Notes under the pieces: generated by a model | Databases searched by the model: none | What the model was told of the DNA's origin: nothing | The model's input: only the letters and a program-made list of their open reading frames with translations | In this document: positions 1 through 25,884 of the stretch, one piece after another | Position numbering within the stretch: position 1 is the stretch's first letter | Layout: each line of letters opens with the position of its first letter | Assembly: GCF_932526225.1 (NCBI RefSeq) | Contig: NC_064036.1 | Coordinates: 15,741,181-15,805,180, forward strand | DNA: 64,000 nt | Reading direction: 5' to 3' | Source of the DNA: Nematostella vectensis | Lineage: Eukaryota > Cnidaria > Anthozoa > Actiniaria > Edwardsiidae | Made by a program: the position numbers and the translations under genes

Positions 1-1733
1 TGATGAAGAGAAGACAAAGAGGAGAAGGACTGGGGACAAGTGGGGTGCGCCTCAGTAAAACGAAATCTCCCTTCGGGGAAGGGACAAGAGAGAAATATGG
101 ATTTGTGATTAGGAATAGACATTACCAAGTAGAGATTTTTCTAATAACATCTAATAACATCCTTAAAATTGATTATACCCATGAGTCATGGGTGGCAATT
201 GGAATAACATATGCACGTGCTTTTACTGCCAATCACGACTTTTAACCCCCCTCCCCCCCACCCAAAAATACTTGCATTTACTCGACGTTTTTAGTCACTT
301 AAAGGCGTTAATCGGCGTTTGTACCCTTTATATTGATCTAAGTGATTGGTAATCACCAGTACGTACATATGTTGGGCATTAGCCGTGTCACGTAACGTTC
401 TGTAACTGTCACGTCAGTGAAAATATCTGCAATATCCATGTGTCAATATGTGTAGTGTAAATATTGTTTGTATCTCTATAACAAGTGTAGTAAATGTGTG
501 GCTGATGTCCAAATGTTTGAGGTGTTTGATTACCGCCGTTGGATTAATAACCTTACGTTGACTGACGATCACTAACTATACAAACGTCGTCGGCATACTC
601 GCTCGATGCCGCATACCCTTGGAAGACAATCATGACAGTTAAAACCATTTTGCCGCAGCATTTGTCTACCCCCAACCCCCCATGTAACAGAAGCATGGCT
701 GACATGACGGAAAAACATGACGTGACGCTTCCAATAAGCCCATTTCACATCGAATAAGGCGGAGAATTTCTCTTAGTACTTAGTAACTTATAGCAAACAA
801 AATATCAAGTGCGACTTTTTTTTAATTGATGCGACTTTTTGTAATGTGTCATTGAAATATGAGCTTTTCGTCCCTGAGTTGATACACAGGGCAATAATAA
901 TCAAGGAAAAATTATCTTAAAAAGCCAAAATCTGGTTATGTGCACTTCGGCCTCACGTTATTTGTGTTTTGAAAATCAGTCCGTAATACAAAAAACCTAT
1001 TGCCATTGTTAGAAATTGTGTCTTCTCTGTCTACCTGGAATTGCGCGTTTTCCAGGTTTTTCCGTCATGTCAGCATGGCTATTTACTGGGATAAATGTGG
1101 TAGCCCAGTTTTAAAAGGCAACGCAGTGAACCAAAAAAAAAATTACAAAATATTTAACAATTTTCAAACACATCCTCAGTTTTCCTGAATTTTATTTCGG
1201 TGCTATCTCTGCTGTGGGGATTGTATTTGTAAGATGTTTACACTGCAAAAGATAGGACAGTCAGCCCCATCTACTTCAATGGAGCACACCTTAAGTCCAA
1301 CACGACCTCAAGAGATGATGCACCTTACCTTTCTTGCCCCATTCAGTGTTGCAATATGGCATTTTTTTCATATATTTTTGGTGGTGGGCAGTAGAATCTT
1401 TGTCATACATGTCACAACACGAATAGGGCCCAAGGAAATTGCATATCTCAGGTATTTTAGTCAACACTGCGCGCAGGGTCTAGTTGCAATTATAATCCGA
1501 ACACTGCGAAGCAATAACTCACAAATTATAAGTCTCTTCTAGAATTTCTTATCTCTGAGCCCCAGTTGGTTGAAATAAAACTATTTTTGCACAGGATAGC
1601 ATTTCAATTGCGTTTAGAAAATTTGTTATTTGCTTTCCACTCACGTTTACGATGCAAAATTACTTACACGTGAGTGTCCGCACAGGAAGCCCAAGCAACA
1701 TTGTGTATACACTCTCATCCTATAGAATTCCGT
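1..1733. other. intergenic, no gene recognised
   Basis: AT-rich sequence with short chance open frames only. None shows a recognisable domain, and no splice-consistent chain of exons was found. A C-rich tract lies near 246-262 and homopolymer T/A runs near 820 and 1133. Confidence 0.5.
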
Positions 1734-1886
1734 AACACTGAGTAAAAATTACTTAACACTGAGTAAGAATTAATTAACACTTAGTAAGAATTACTCAACG
1801 CTGAGTAAGAATTACTTAACACAGAGTAAGAATTACTTAACACTGAGTAAGAATTACTTAACACTAAGTAAGAATTACTCAACACT
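1734..1886. repeat. 21-bp minisatellite, about 7 copies
   Basis: The unit AACACTGAGTAAGAATTACTT recurs at exact 21-bp spacing (for example 1734 and 1755) with scattered substitutions. It carries stop codons and is not coding. Confidence 0.9.
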
Positions 1887-2011
1887 ATCGTAACCGTCGT
1901 AATAGTCGTCTAGGGTTTGCCCTAGCTTAACAAGTGCTAGTGCATGACAAAGCTTCTTATCTTTAGAAATTTTACCTAGCGGATGAAAATTGGCGCAGTG
2001 TTGCGAGTGAC

Positions 2012-2770
2012 AGGTGGTGTACCTTTAGGAGGTCGAATGAGATATGCCAGTATTTGTATATAAATATATGCCTGGAATAGGTGTACATGGGTGTGGTGTA
2101 CATTTAGGGGGTCAAATAAAATATGCCAGTATTTATGTATAAATGTATGTCTGGAATAGGTGTACATGGGTGTGGTGTACATTAAGGGGGTCGAATAAGA
2201 TATGCCAGTATTTATGTATAAATATATGTCTGGAATAGGTGTACATGGGTGTGGTGTACATTAAGGGGGTCGAATGAGATATGCCAGTATTTGTGTATAG
2301 ATATATACCTGGTATAGGTGTACATGGGTGTGGTGTACATTTAGGGGGTCGAATAAGATATGCCAGTATTTATGTATAAATATATGTCTGGAATAGGTGT
2401 ACATGGGTGTGGTGTACATTAAGGGGGTCGACTAAGATATGCCAGTATTTATGTATAAATGTATGTCTGGAATAGGTGTACATGGGTGTGGTGTACATTA
2501 AGGGGGTCGAATGAGATATGTCAGTATTTATGTATAAATGTATGTCTGGAATAGGTGTACATGGGTGTGGTGTACATTAAGGGGGTAGACTAAGATATGC
2601 CAGTATTTGTGTATAGATATATGCCTGGTATAGGTGTACATGGATGTGGTGTACATTAAGGGAGTCGAATGAGACATGCCAGTATTTGTGTATAAATATA
2701 TGCCTGGAATAGGTGTACATGGGTGTGGTGTACATTTAGGGGGTCGAATAAGATATGCCAGTATTTATGT
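2012..2770. repeat. 79-bp minisatellite, about 9-10 copies
   Basis: The landmark GTGTGGTGTAC occurs at 2091, 2170 and 2249, which gives a 79-bp period that continues to about 2770. Units contain GATATGCCAGTATTT and CTGGAATAGGTGTACATGG. Short open frames on both strands here are by-products of the repeat. Confidence 0.9.
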
Positions 2771-2775
2771 AAGGG

Positions 2776-2916
2776 TTAGCTGGTTAGATAATGGACGCGA
2801 GTGTGTTATTGGATTTAGGGCAACAAAAATCACCGAGTGCGCAGCACAAGCACATTTTTGTTAAAATGAGTGCCCTAAATTTCATAGAACACGAGCGGAC
2901 ATTATCTAACTTTCGT
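2776..2916. repeat. small inverted-repeat (MITE-like) element
   Basis: GGTTAGATAATGGACGCGAG near 2780 is mirrored by the reverse complement of CACGAGCGGACATTATCTAA near 2891-2911. The arms are about 20 bp and imperfect, separated by about 100 bp. No target duplication was checked. Confidence 0.35.
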
Positions 2917-5279
2917 AGAAACTTAACACTGCCACTAGACATTTCGAAATGCTTTTATACTAGATGTCACTGGCAAATCAACATCATTTAATGTAAAACA
3001 ATTAAAATAATATCTTACTGTCGAAGGCCATTGTAAGGTTGTCAACAAGTTACCAACATCATTAGGCAATACTGACAGGTCAATTGTGTGCGAATAAAAC
3101 TAGATTTCTCGCTCTGTTGAAATTCTAGTCATCGCTGCAAGACTCGAAGCAGGAGTGCTTGATTTTTCCGTCCCCGGAAAGAAAGCGCGCGGTTTTACCA
3201 TCATTCGGCGAAAGAAAGTAAGCAAATAAAAACACGAAAAAGCGCGCTCTGTAGGCTCGAAAATAAGAAAACGATAAACCGAGGTCTTCAGATGTTATTT
3301 CTTTGCTTCCATCGCTGAGCAATGTTGAAATATTTGTGAATAACTTTGATATTAGTAAACTCAATTAACGTTGTATTTTTACTATCTTTTTTTTCCTCTA
3401 GGATGTGAAGCAGTTAAGGGTTTTGAATAACAGTGACTTTTCAGTGAGGTTTGTAGTTAGTAATATTTTAGTAGTTATCTACTTAGTGATTAGTATTTTC
3501 CTCCAGAAAAACAATGAAAACAAAGTTGCAACTTAGGGAATACGAATAACTAAGTAGAACAAGACCCAGACTATTTTTTGATAAAAGATCTGCCACTGAC
3601 AATTGGCATTCCCACCGTTTTTTAAACAGGGGTAAAAGGGGAAGCTCTCACGACGATCGAAACGTCGGCGAAACTAGTGTTTCCACAAAAGCGTAAAGCA
3701 TACAATTTTTTATTTATTTCCCTTATTCCATCAAGCCTACACAGATCACCTTGTTATTCTGCAGCTTGTTTGTAGTTTTTCTAGTCTTACCAGGCGTAGA
3801 TAAGCTTGGCAAAATAAACAACAACGAAACAAACACAGTACATAGTTGCTATTCATTTATTTGTTATCTTTAAAATAGTTATTTCATGATTTCGTAGCGC
3901 ATTACAGGCGTTAGTGATATTAAAACCAATGGTTTTCATGAAGCTTTTACGGCAGCAACTGCTTGGAGACGACCAAATATTGAGACAAAGGTAACTCAAC
4001 AGGCAGGCTACAACCAAAGGACACAACGGGGTCTCTGTTTTTGTGTTGCTCGTTACATTGAGAAGTAAGGGCATGAGGAATGACTAGGGCAAGAGTGATT
4101 CCCAAAAATCCGCCGAAACACTTAGCGAATAAATTCGCCTTATTGTAAGCAGTAATCCCTGTAAAAATACTTTTCACTTCATGGGTTTTTGGGAACCACT
4201 CTAACCAGAAGTACAACACTAAATGTCAAAAGGTCTGTTCACTAAATGACGTCACAGGGCCAGCCTCCTGAACCATTAAGAACCCAGACCCTCTCGCATA
4301 TGATTGCACTTTTTTTTGTATGTGTTGTCCACTTGAATGCCACGTCCAACATAGTTCTAATTTGATGCAACAACTAATTTTTAAAACACTAAAACTGCCT
4401 AATTTATAATACTCCATTATTTATGTTGTTCTAGAGAATGGCTCCCGTTCTTTACTTCTCTAACGATTTCGAATATTCCTAGAAAAAAAGGGGACGGAAA
4501 CCTAGTGACTGGAAAAAGAAAGTCTCCTTTTTCTTTAGGTTATCCTTTGTCATTGTATAAGAGACTATAAAATTAGAAAAAAAACTAAAATATCAAATAA
4601 ACTACACAATCTCAATGTCGGTATCACGTTGGGTTCGCTGCTTGTTGCGGGTTTTCGGTCACAGGGTGACGTCCCATCCAATCACTTTACTGCATGTTGT
4701 CGTACATCGCGTGGGATTCTTGAAGTTTTAGTATTATCTGAAACAGACGAATTTGGTCATTTGTTAAAGAATCTTTCTTGTACAACTCGTCACAACAACC
4801 ACGGCGTCAGTACGGCGCATCTTCACTTGTTTGCCAGAAAAAAACAATGAAAGTATTAACGGTAATCAACTCCCGAAGTCAAGCAGTATGATGCACGCAA
4901 TCAGTGGTATTGCTCCCCCCCTAGCGCTAGGTTCGACCCCCCTCTAATACCCCACAGAGTATTAGAGAGATTCACTTTTAAAGCTATACGTTAAACACTT
5001 AAAATACAAAAAATAGCTTCAGTCGTATTCAACGAGAGCATTCTAAGTAACATAGTCTGATTGATTATTTAATAATTAACTGATTAATGTTGGTTTGTAC
5101 AGTAAATAAAGCACATACAAATAGCTTGCCGACGGGGCATGCTTTGCTATACAATGTATCGTAGCCCGCAGTGGTTCATGGGTAACGTATAAATGGCTAA
5201 ATCCTGTTCTCTAAGCGCCATGTGAACGTTTAGAGGTACATAAACAAGAATGCTAAAGCTTTCTAAACCTGTGTTTGTT
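2917..5279. other. intergenic, no gene recognised
   Basis: AT-rich sequence with only short open frames on either strand and no recognisable domain. A missing terminal exon of the sorting nexin gene (minus strand) could lie here, but none was identified. Confidence 0.4.
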
Positions 5280-5285
5280 TTTATT
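5280..5285 (-). terminator. candidate poly(A) signal of the sorting nexin gene
   Basis: AATAAA on the minus strand about 110 bp beyond the last confident exon. A candidate final exon (5322-5302, acceptor CCCGCAG, six codons then TAA) would place the stop just upstream of this hexamer. Confidence 0.35.
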
Positions 5286-5396
5286 CACCCTTATTTCTTA
5301 TTTATTTGATACCCATGAAGCACTGCGGGTTACAACATAGATTCTCTGAGTGCAGCCTAGTTTGAAATAGACGATATATAGTATGCCAATACTCAC

Positions 5397-19774
<14,378 letters not shown>

Positions 19775-20165
19775 TTTCGTAGGTCTCAGGACATTTTACT
19801 TCGGCACCATCCTTCGATCGTAAACTGCTTCCAACTTTTGTTGCCAAATATAGATTTTACTCATGTGACGTCACGTGATAATGGTCGCCCGCGGGTTGCG
19901 GGACATCTATAAATACAGCCGGAAACCACTGAGATAATAAGAAAGAGAAATAAATTCTCCAGTTAAAGTATCGAAAACCCTTAATAACTGCGAAAGCGAA
20001 AACACTATAAACAGAGTATTTATACATGTATTTATATATTTCTTTTTATAGAAGCGGGACGGTCTTATGGGTACCCTGTGCTGGAAAGCCGCTGTTTAAG
20101 AGTTTGCAGATTCACAAGCACGTGAACTAAAACAAAATGGCGAGCAAAACACAAACACAGCGACG
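19775..20165. promoter_or_regulatory. divergent promoter between sorting nexin (minus) and REXO4 (plus)
   Basis: Only 391 bp separate the two start codons. A palindromic CRE (TGACGTCA, 19866-19873) overlaps an E-box (CACGTG, 19872-19877). A CTATAAATA sequence lies at 19908-19916, followed by a leader with an upstream AUG. The sharing of one regulatory unit is inference from spacing and motifs. Confidence 0.6.
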
Positions 20166-20169
20166 ATGA
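20137..20169 (+). promoter_or_regulatory. upstream ORF overlapping the REXO4 start codon (ATGA)
   Basis: An ATG at 20137 in good context (AAAATGG) opens a 10-codon frame. Its TGA (20167-20169) overlaps the REXO4 ATG (20166-20168) as ATGA. This arrangement could reduce or couple REXO4 initiation, if the transcript starts upstream of 20137. Confidence 0.4.
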
Positions 20170-23100
20170 AGAGAAAACGAGAAGGGAAAACTGCGTCCGG
20201 TAGCGGTCCTAAAACCAAGAAGAAAAAGAAATCCCCAGCTACACCAAAGAATGACCAAAAACCTAAATATGTAACCCCTCACCTGCCCCAAAAGGCTGAA
20301 GAAATGTCGTCAAACTGGAAAGCTCTTCAGAGTGTAATGAATCTCCTTCGTCCTTTAAAGTTGCACGTGTTGTTTTTTGTTGTCTGTTTTGTTAGTTTTT
20401 AGACTCTAGCCTAGGAAAGCTTAAAAGGTATTTTACATATCTGATTTAATTCTCTTTTTTTTTCTAGATTCTTATGGAAGAAAAGGCCAAAAACTCTGAC
20501 AAGAGCGAGAAGACAAGAAAACCTAAAAAGTTTTTAAAGTCACTGAAAAACCTGAAGGAAAAAGAGGCAAAAAAGATAAAAGACAAGGAAGGAATTTCTT
20601 TCAATACAAACAACAAGTAAGAGTAGTTACTTTATATAGTTTTTTTTTATAAAATTGTAAAAGGTCATAATGCAACCCTCGTTAAATAAACTTCATTTTA
20701 TTGTATTGTATTTTAATGATTCATACGGTAACAGCAAATACCTTTAACTTGCCATTACTATTTTGCATAGAAGCTACAGGAAAGTGGTTAGCCAGGGGAA
20801 GGAGAGAGAGGAGAATCTAAAGTAGAAGCTCAGAATAAAAAGGGAAGGAAATGATTCAAATAAATGCCCAGATACTGTATGTACTTATTAAATTTTTCGG
20901 GTCTTTGGGGTGGTCATCAGAAGCTTTCACAACATTGGATTGACACACATACAAAACAATGCAATAGAACAGGAATACAATAGAACAGTGAGGTAATCCA
21001 GCCAATCCTGTTAGGCCTTACGAGGGGGCTTTTACACTTCTCCTTTTTTTGGGAGGGCTTATTGGAGAGGGGTACTCATTGGGGAGGGGGAGGGGGGCTT
21101 ATTGGGGAGGGGGGGCTTATTTCATTTTAACGGAAAATTCCGGTTTCTGAATTGATTTAGAATAAAACTACAATTTATTTGTGATAAATTGAAATGACAA
21201 CAAAAATATTGTTAGATGATAAAGTAGATGATACATTTAGCATTACACTATTCAAGTAGTGCTTTGGGATCTTTTTAGGGAAAGGGTTTTGATATAGGGT
21301 TTTTAAAGGATAATGATGACATTATTGCCTTGTATTTGTGATAGGTCTAATGAGATATGGTTTGATGATGTTGATGTTGAAGACATAGAGAAAGCAGGAG
21401 GGAAAGTTGATAAATCAGAAGATGGAGCAGGAACTTCTGTAAATCTCACTATTGGTGGCTATCAAGGGTATGTACTTAAACAATTATACTCAATAAAGTA
21501 TTATTCCAAGTCATCTTTAGTTATCAGATGATTTAAATTTATTGGTTATTCATTGGTCTGTCTTTTTCTGCTATTAACAAGAAACAATTGAGAATAATCC
21601 AAATTATAATGCCTTCAACTAACTTTTTTCTTTTAAGGTTGACCAAGAAAATTGCAATTGACTGCGAATTTGTTGGTGTTGGTTCAGAGGGTGCCAAACA
21701 CATGCTGGCTAGAGTTTCTATTGTAAACTCACATGGACGGGTTGTCTATGACAAATATGTTGCCCCACAAGAAAGGGTCATTGACTACAGAACTGCAGTC
21801 AGTGGAATAAGGCCATTAGACTTGAAAGATGGTAAGTTAAAAAAAAAAAAACACTTAGCTCTTAGCTGAAACTCAAATGTGAAGGTTGTCCCTACTAATG
21901 CCTCTTCTTGACAAGGTAGATTTAGTGATAGATTTATTCACTAACAGAATATAAATTGTGTTTGTTAAGAATATAATGTAACAGGTCAAGGGATCTGGTA
22001 TTATGGGATAAAATTTCTATGACTACTACTTTTTTTGCTATCTTGTAGGGATTGTAATTTCTGTTGATCCCATTTTGCTAGGGTTAGAATTTATTTTCTC
22101 AACAAGCATGTCACTTTTTTAAGGCAGATTCCTCCCCATCCCCTGGGAGTGGTATATTTATAGGTAAGGAGACAACAGTTTTTTCAGTTTATTTTTTTTC
22201 CACAGCACCAGATTTTAAAACAGTACAAAAGGAGGTGTCTGACATTCTACAGGGGCGGATCCTGATTGGACATGCACTCAAGCATGATTTACAGGTACTG
22301 TTGCATGCTGTTAAACAAGAACGCACACTATAAAAGGGATAGCCCCACCCCCTTTTTCACAATCTCTCGTGCAAGTCGTCTCCATTCACAACTAGACTTC
22401 ATTGAGTGAGCACTGCTAAAACTACCAGAAGAAAACATAGGAAAAAGTAAAGCTCTTTGACAAACTATGTCACACAAGAATGGTATAGTAGAACTACCTG
22501 GCATATTCGGTTAAGTGTTTTCAGTCCATTCTCTACAAAAACAAGAACAAAAATTGTCATAGAGAAATCAAACACAGCGTGCAATTTTTTTAATTCAACA
22601 ATAAAATTCAAAACTACTGAAGCGTGCGCGAGCTCATTTGAAATGGCGTCATTCAAACAAATTTGCAAAATTTATCACTTCAAAACCTATCTAATCCTCT
22701 ATTTCGTTTTTTTTTTTAAAAAGGCTAATAAGTAGCCTGTGTTTACTTCAATGGTGTGTTTTCCACAAATTTTGAACTCTATTAAGCTTTCTGGCTTCTC
22801 TCTATGGAGCTCTACACTCAGTAAAGTCAAATGACTTCATATGACCTTTTATAGTGCGCGTTCATGTTTAAGAGGACCTTGGAAACACATGCTCATTTTA
22901 CTGTTATTTCTCCTGTATTGTTAAACTTACACTAAGTAGATTATGGTGTGACATCGTCAGAAAACATGCTTTATCTTGACATCAGATAACATGCTATGGT
23001 GTGTTATTTATAGTGTAATATCAGCAGTGAGGGTATCCACCTATAATGTACATCATCATTTAATTGTTGGAGCATGTATGTTGCATTGCTCCTTTTTTAG

Positions 23101-25884
23101 GGGGCAGGAGTTTTTTTAAGTTCCAACTTCCAACCTCTTTTTTTAGTTTTGGTAAGTCACTCTTGAGAAATAATTACGCTTATACATTACGTGTCCTTGC
23201 TACCACAGGTACTCTTCCTAGCCCATCCAAGAAAAGATATCAGAGACACATCTAAGTACAAGCCATTTCAGAAAATTGTCCAGGTACTGTATGCTCTTTG
23301 TTACCATCTCTCTTCCTAAACCCAAGTAGGACTTATTCTTTGTATGTGCTTTTTTTCTAGAGTAAGCATCCTTCACTGAAAAAGCTGAGCAAAGAGATAT
23401 TGCATTCAATCATACAAGAGGGAGAGCATTGCTCTGTGAGTATCATAATCGGTAGAACTGTTCATATATTAGAAGATAATACAAATATTGAAAAAAAGAT
23501 GACTTAGTAAAAAAGAGAACATAAAGTGTTCTGGTACACTTGCATGGAGCCCAAGCTCACAGTTAGTGGTTTTTGGGTTTTGTGAGAAATACTTACTAAA
23601 AATACACAAAACTCACAGAGCGGCTACTAGTGATCGTTTTAATTACCTCTGTGAAGTTTCGTAAAATTTGGTCACCCTTACCTCTTATATAGATTATGTA
23701 GAGTGAGGTAGGGGTGACCGAATTTTACGGAAATTTGTTACCTTCGTTACTTCGAGTTTCATGTGTTTTTATTAAGAACTTCTCGCAAAACCCAAAAACC
23801 ACTAACTGTGAGCTTAGGCCCCACTTGGAATAGTCGCTGTGTACATGGATGAAGTGCCCATTTGGTTTTACCAACTACCTTATGGTCAAAGCTCTGTTAA
23901 ACCAGCAATCGCACCAGTTGACTTCCGGAGGTCCGACGGTAACCTCAACCGTTAAAAGACAAAAGAATCTATTAGAATCCGCGCGATTTAACAGGCCATC
24001 CGATCTAAGTTATCGGTCAAACCCTCAAAGAAACTTCCAATAGACACACCGCTTTTACAATTTTGAAATACTTTTCGCGTTTTCCGATAAAAATCATCGG
24101 AGGATGTTACGTAATTGACTGGAAGTATACTGGTGACATCGCCGCTCTAAGAGACCCCTCAGTGTTTCAAAAAAGTCCCTTCCATGTCCACTATAGAGAA
24201 CAAAATGCCAGATCACATTTTGAAATAAGCCCCCTTCCACCTCTCTATAAAGGTCGGTGCTGCGCATCCTCGTCTGCGCATCCAAGAAAGCACGCGCGTT
24301 CTTGTTTTGGTATACGCAACCAATGTCGACACTCTTCAAATGTGTGAAAAAAAAGTTTTTCACAGTTGTTATGCCTGGTGCACATAACGACATAGGCGCG
24401 CACACTCTGTTTAGCCTACGGCCATACGGCTCTCGTCCACACGTATCCAGCGTAATTTCCGGCCGCATCCAACAGAATGACGTAATCGTATTCAGTTTTT
24501 TTCCGGATCCGACCGTCCACATGTCTTCTTATTCGTATCCGATAAAAAACATCCACTCTGGAAATTAGGCTGGATACGTGTGCACAAGAACCGGATTCGT
24601 TTTTTTTTTGGCGTTTTCACAAATTTACGGATACGTGTGGACGGGTCCTAAGATTAAACTTTCATGAATAGAAATATGGGCACATTTTCCTCGGTTTGTC
24701 TATGCGCAAGCACGCACGTAGTTTCTGATGCGCAAGCACGTTGTTTTCGTGCGCGCTCGTCTTTTTTAGTTTTTGGTGTCTCAACCATTTTTAAAAAATA
24801 TTTTCAATAAATGATCAAATGACGTGTCTTGCTCAATTAAGAATTGATAGAATTAATAACGCTTGTGTATTTTTCCAAAAAAAGAATATTTCGTCACGAT
24901 TTTGAACCAGAAATCGCTATGTAACTAAAGGGCAAATCGTACTCACCCGTGTAGGGTGGGGAGAGTTGCGCCTTACGCGTGAATAAAATTTATTTCGGAG
25001 CCGTTAGCTAAAAATAATGCACGATGACCCCCTATTTTTGTTTAAGTCGAATATCTAAAACATTTAATAAACTTGAAAACTGTATGTTTTTTTATCTCGG
25101 AAAAAAAAACTTACTGTATGACTACAATTTTACGTTTTGTATAGAATCTTCGTTGTTAAAATAAATCATATATATACATTTGTTATATTGGAATTCTTTA
25201 TATTTATGTAATTAGATTACAAGATTATCACACCTGAATGTTTTTAAGTAAAAAACTGACAACTCTTGTGAGATTTTCAAGTGAAAATATTTTATTTTAG
25301 ATTTTGCTGACAGAAATTTTTAACGACTTTGATGATGCATGTCTCATTAAAATGCACGGTAACCACCCGCCCACCCCCTATTTCTTTTCACGCGCTTTTG
25401 GTTGCCTCTGGGTAGTTTTTCAAGACCCATATAATTTTGGGAAAAAACAGTACCTCTCAATTATATATATCAAGCCGCATTGTCACCAGTTCACTTCCGG
25501 AGGTCCGACGGAAAGCTCGACCGTTGAATCTATTAGAATCCGAGATATTTAACATGCCAACCGAATTAAATGATCAATCACATTCTCGAAGAAACTTTCA
25601 TTTCGATATTTTGAAATATTTAAAAATCATCGGAGATTGTTACGCAATCGACCGGAAGTAAACTGGTGATAATGCGGCTTTAACTTCTCTAATAAGTTTT
25701 CCCCTAATTTCACTGAGAATTGTATGAGCACAGATGAAAGGTCTTTTTTTTTAAGATACAAGATGCCCAGGCGGCCATGCGGTTGTACTGCTTGCACAAG
25801 CGGGAATGGGAGAAGCAAATCAAGGACAAGAAGTTTCATTTTTCAAAGAAACGCTTAGAACATGATGCTGAAGGGAGCAGCTGA
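20166..25884 (+). CDS. REXO4: RNA exonuclease 4 (REXO4/XPMC2 family, DEDDh 3'-5' exonuclease)
   Basis: Nucleolar exonuclease of rRNA processing (yeast Rex4 family). Eight GT-AG exons with matching phase: 20166-20333, 20468-20616, 21345-21467, 21638-21831, 22206-22294, 23209-23283, 23361-23435, 25756-25884. They give 333 aa. The N-terminal about 150 residues are Lys-rich (KTKKKKKSP), typical of nucleolar targeting. Catalytic motifs are [11 protein letters not shown] (Exo I, Asp and Glu, about 150), GHALKHDL (Exo II, Asp, about 233) and [12 protein letters not shown] (Exo III, His289 and Asp294). Human REXO4 is about 420 aa, so this copy is shorter in the N-terminal region. It is divergent from the sorting-nexin gene, 391 bp away. 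The stop codon lies about 30 bp before the terminal repeat of the giant inverted-repeat element, and no AATAAA occurs in between. All catalytic residues are present, so it is probably functional. Confidence 0.93.
21030..21125. repeat. G-rich tract with quadruplex potential in REXO4 intron 2
   Basis: Multiple runs of four or more G (GGGGAGGGGGAGGGGGG and similar), some within repeats of GGGCTTATTGG, on the coding strand of REXO4. Confidence 0.6.
22311..22871. mobile_element. MITE with 27-bp TIRs and TTAA ends, REXO4 intron 5
   Basis: The left end TTAAACAAGAACGCACACTA and the reverse complement of the right end (TTAAACATGAACGCGCACTA) match over about 27 bp with two differences. TTAA at both edges (22311-22314 and 22868-22871) is the target site typical of piggyBac-type insertion. 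No transposase is present. Confidence 0.75.
23539..23830. mobile_element. foldback MITE, REXO4 intron 7
   Basis: AAGCTCACAGTTAGTGG near 23552 is mirrored by CCACTAACTGTGAGCTT near 23799, with about 45-bp outer arms. A second internal inverted repeat surrounds 23645-23745 (AAATTTGGTCACCC against GGGGTGACCGAATTT). Confidence 0.75.
23905..24145. mobile_element. MITE (family B, copy 1), REXO4 intron 7
   Basis: TIR GCAATCGCACCAGTTGACTT pairs with the reverse complement of AAGTATACTGGTGACATCGC. The interior shares long stretches (GGAGGTCCGACGG, TCTATTAGAATCCG, AAAAATCATCGGAG) with the copy at 25472-25680. Confidence 0.75.
24434..24643. mobile_element. TIR element, CGTCCACACGTATCC ends, REXO4 intron 7
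   Basis: CGTCCACACGTATCC (24434) and GGATACGTGTGGACG (ending 24643) are exact 15-bp inverted repeats. Further GGATACG/CGTATCC copies lie inside. Likely a hAT-type non-autonomous element. Confidence 0.65.
25472..25680. mobile_element. MITE (family B, copy 2), REXO4 intron 7
   Basis: TIRs of about 29 bp: AAGCCGCATTGTCACCAGTT against the reverse complement of the right end, AAGCCGCATTATCACCAGTT. Very close to the next REXO4 exon at 25756. Confidence 0.8.

Noticed and set aside
1976-2864. Short open frames on both strands in the 79-bp array
   Set aside because: Repeat by-products; the same text is read on both strands.
3125-3364. 79-codon minus-strand frame as the missing sorting-nexin 3' exon
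   Set aside because: No similarity to the BAR tail, no in-phase acceptor, and it lies beyond a good poly(A) signal at 5280-5285.
22457-22735. 92-codon plus-strand frame in REXO4 intron 5
   Set aside because: It is interior sequence of the TTAA-flanked MITE and has no recognisable feature.
24063-24568. Overlapping open frames on both strands in REXO4 intron 7
   Set aside because: They lie inside or between MITE-like elements, show no domain, and the REXO4 exons splice cleanly around them.
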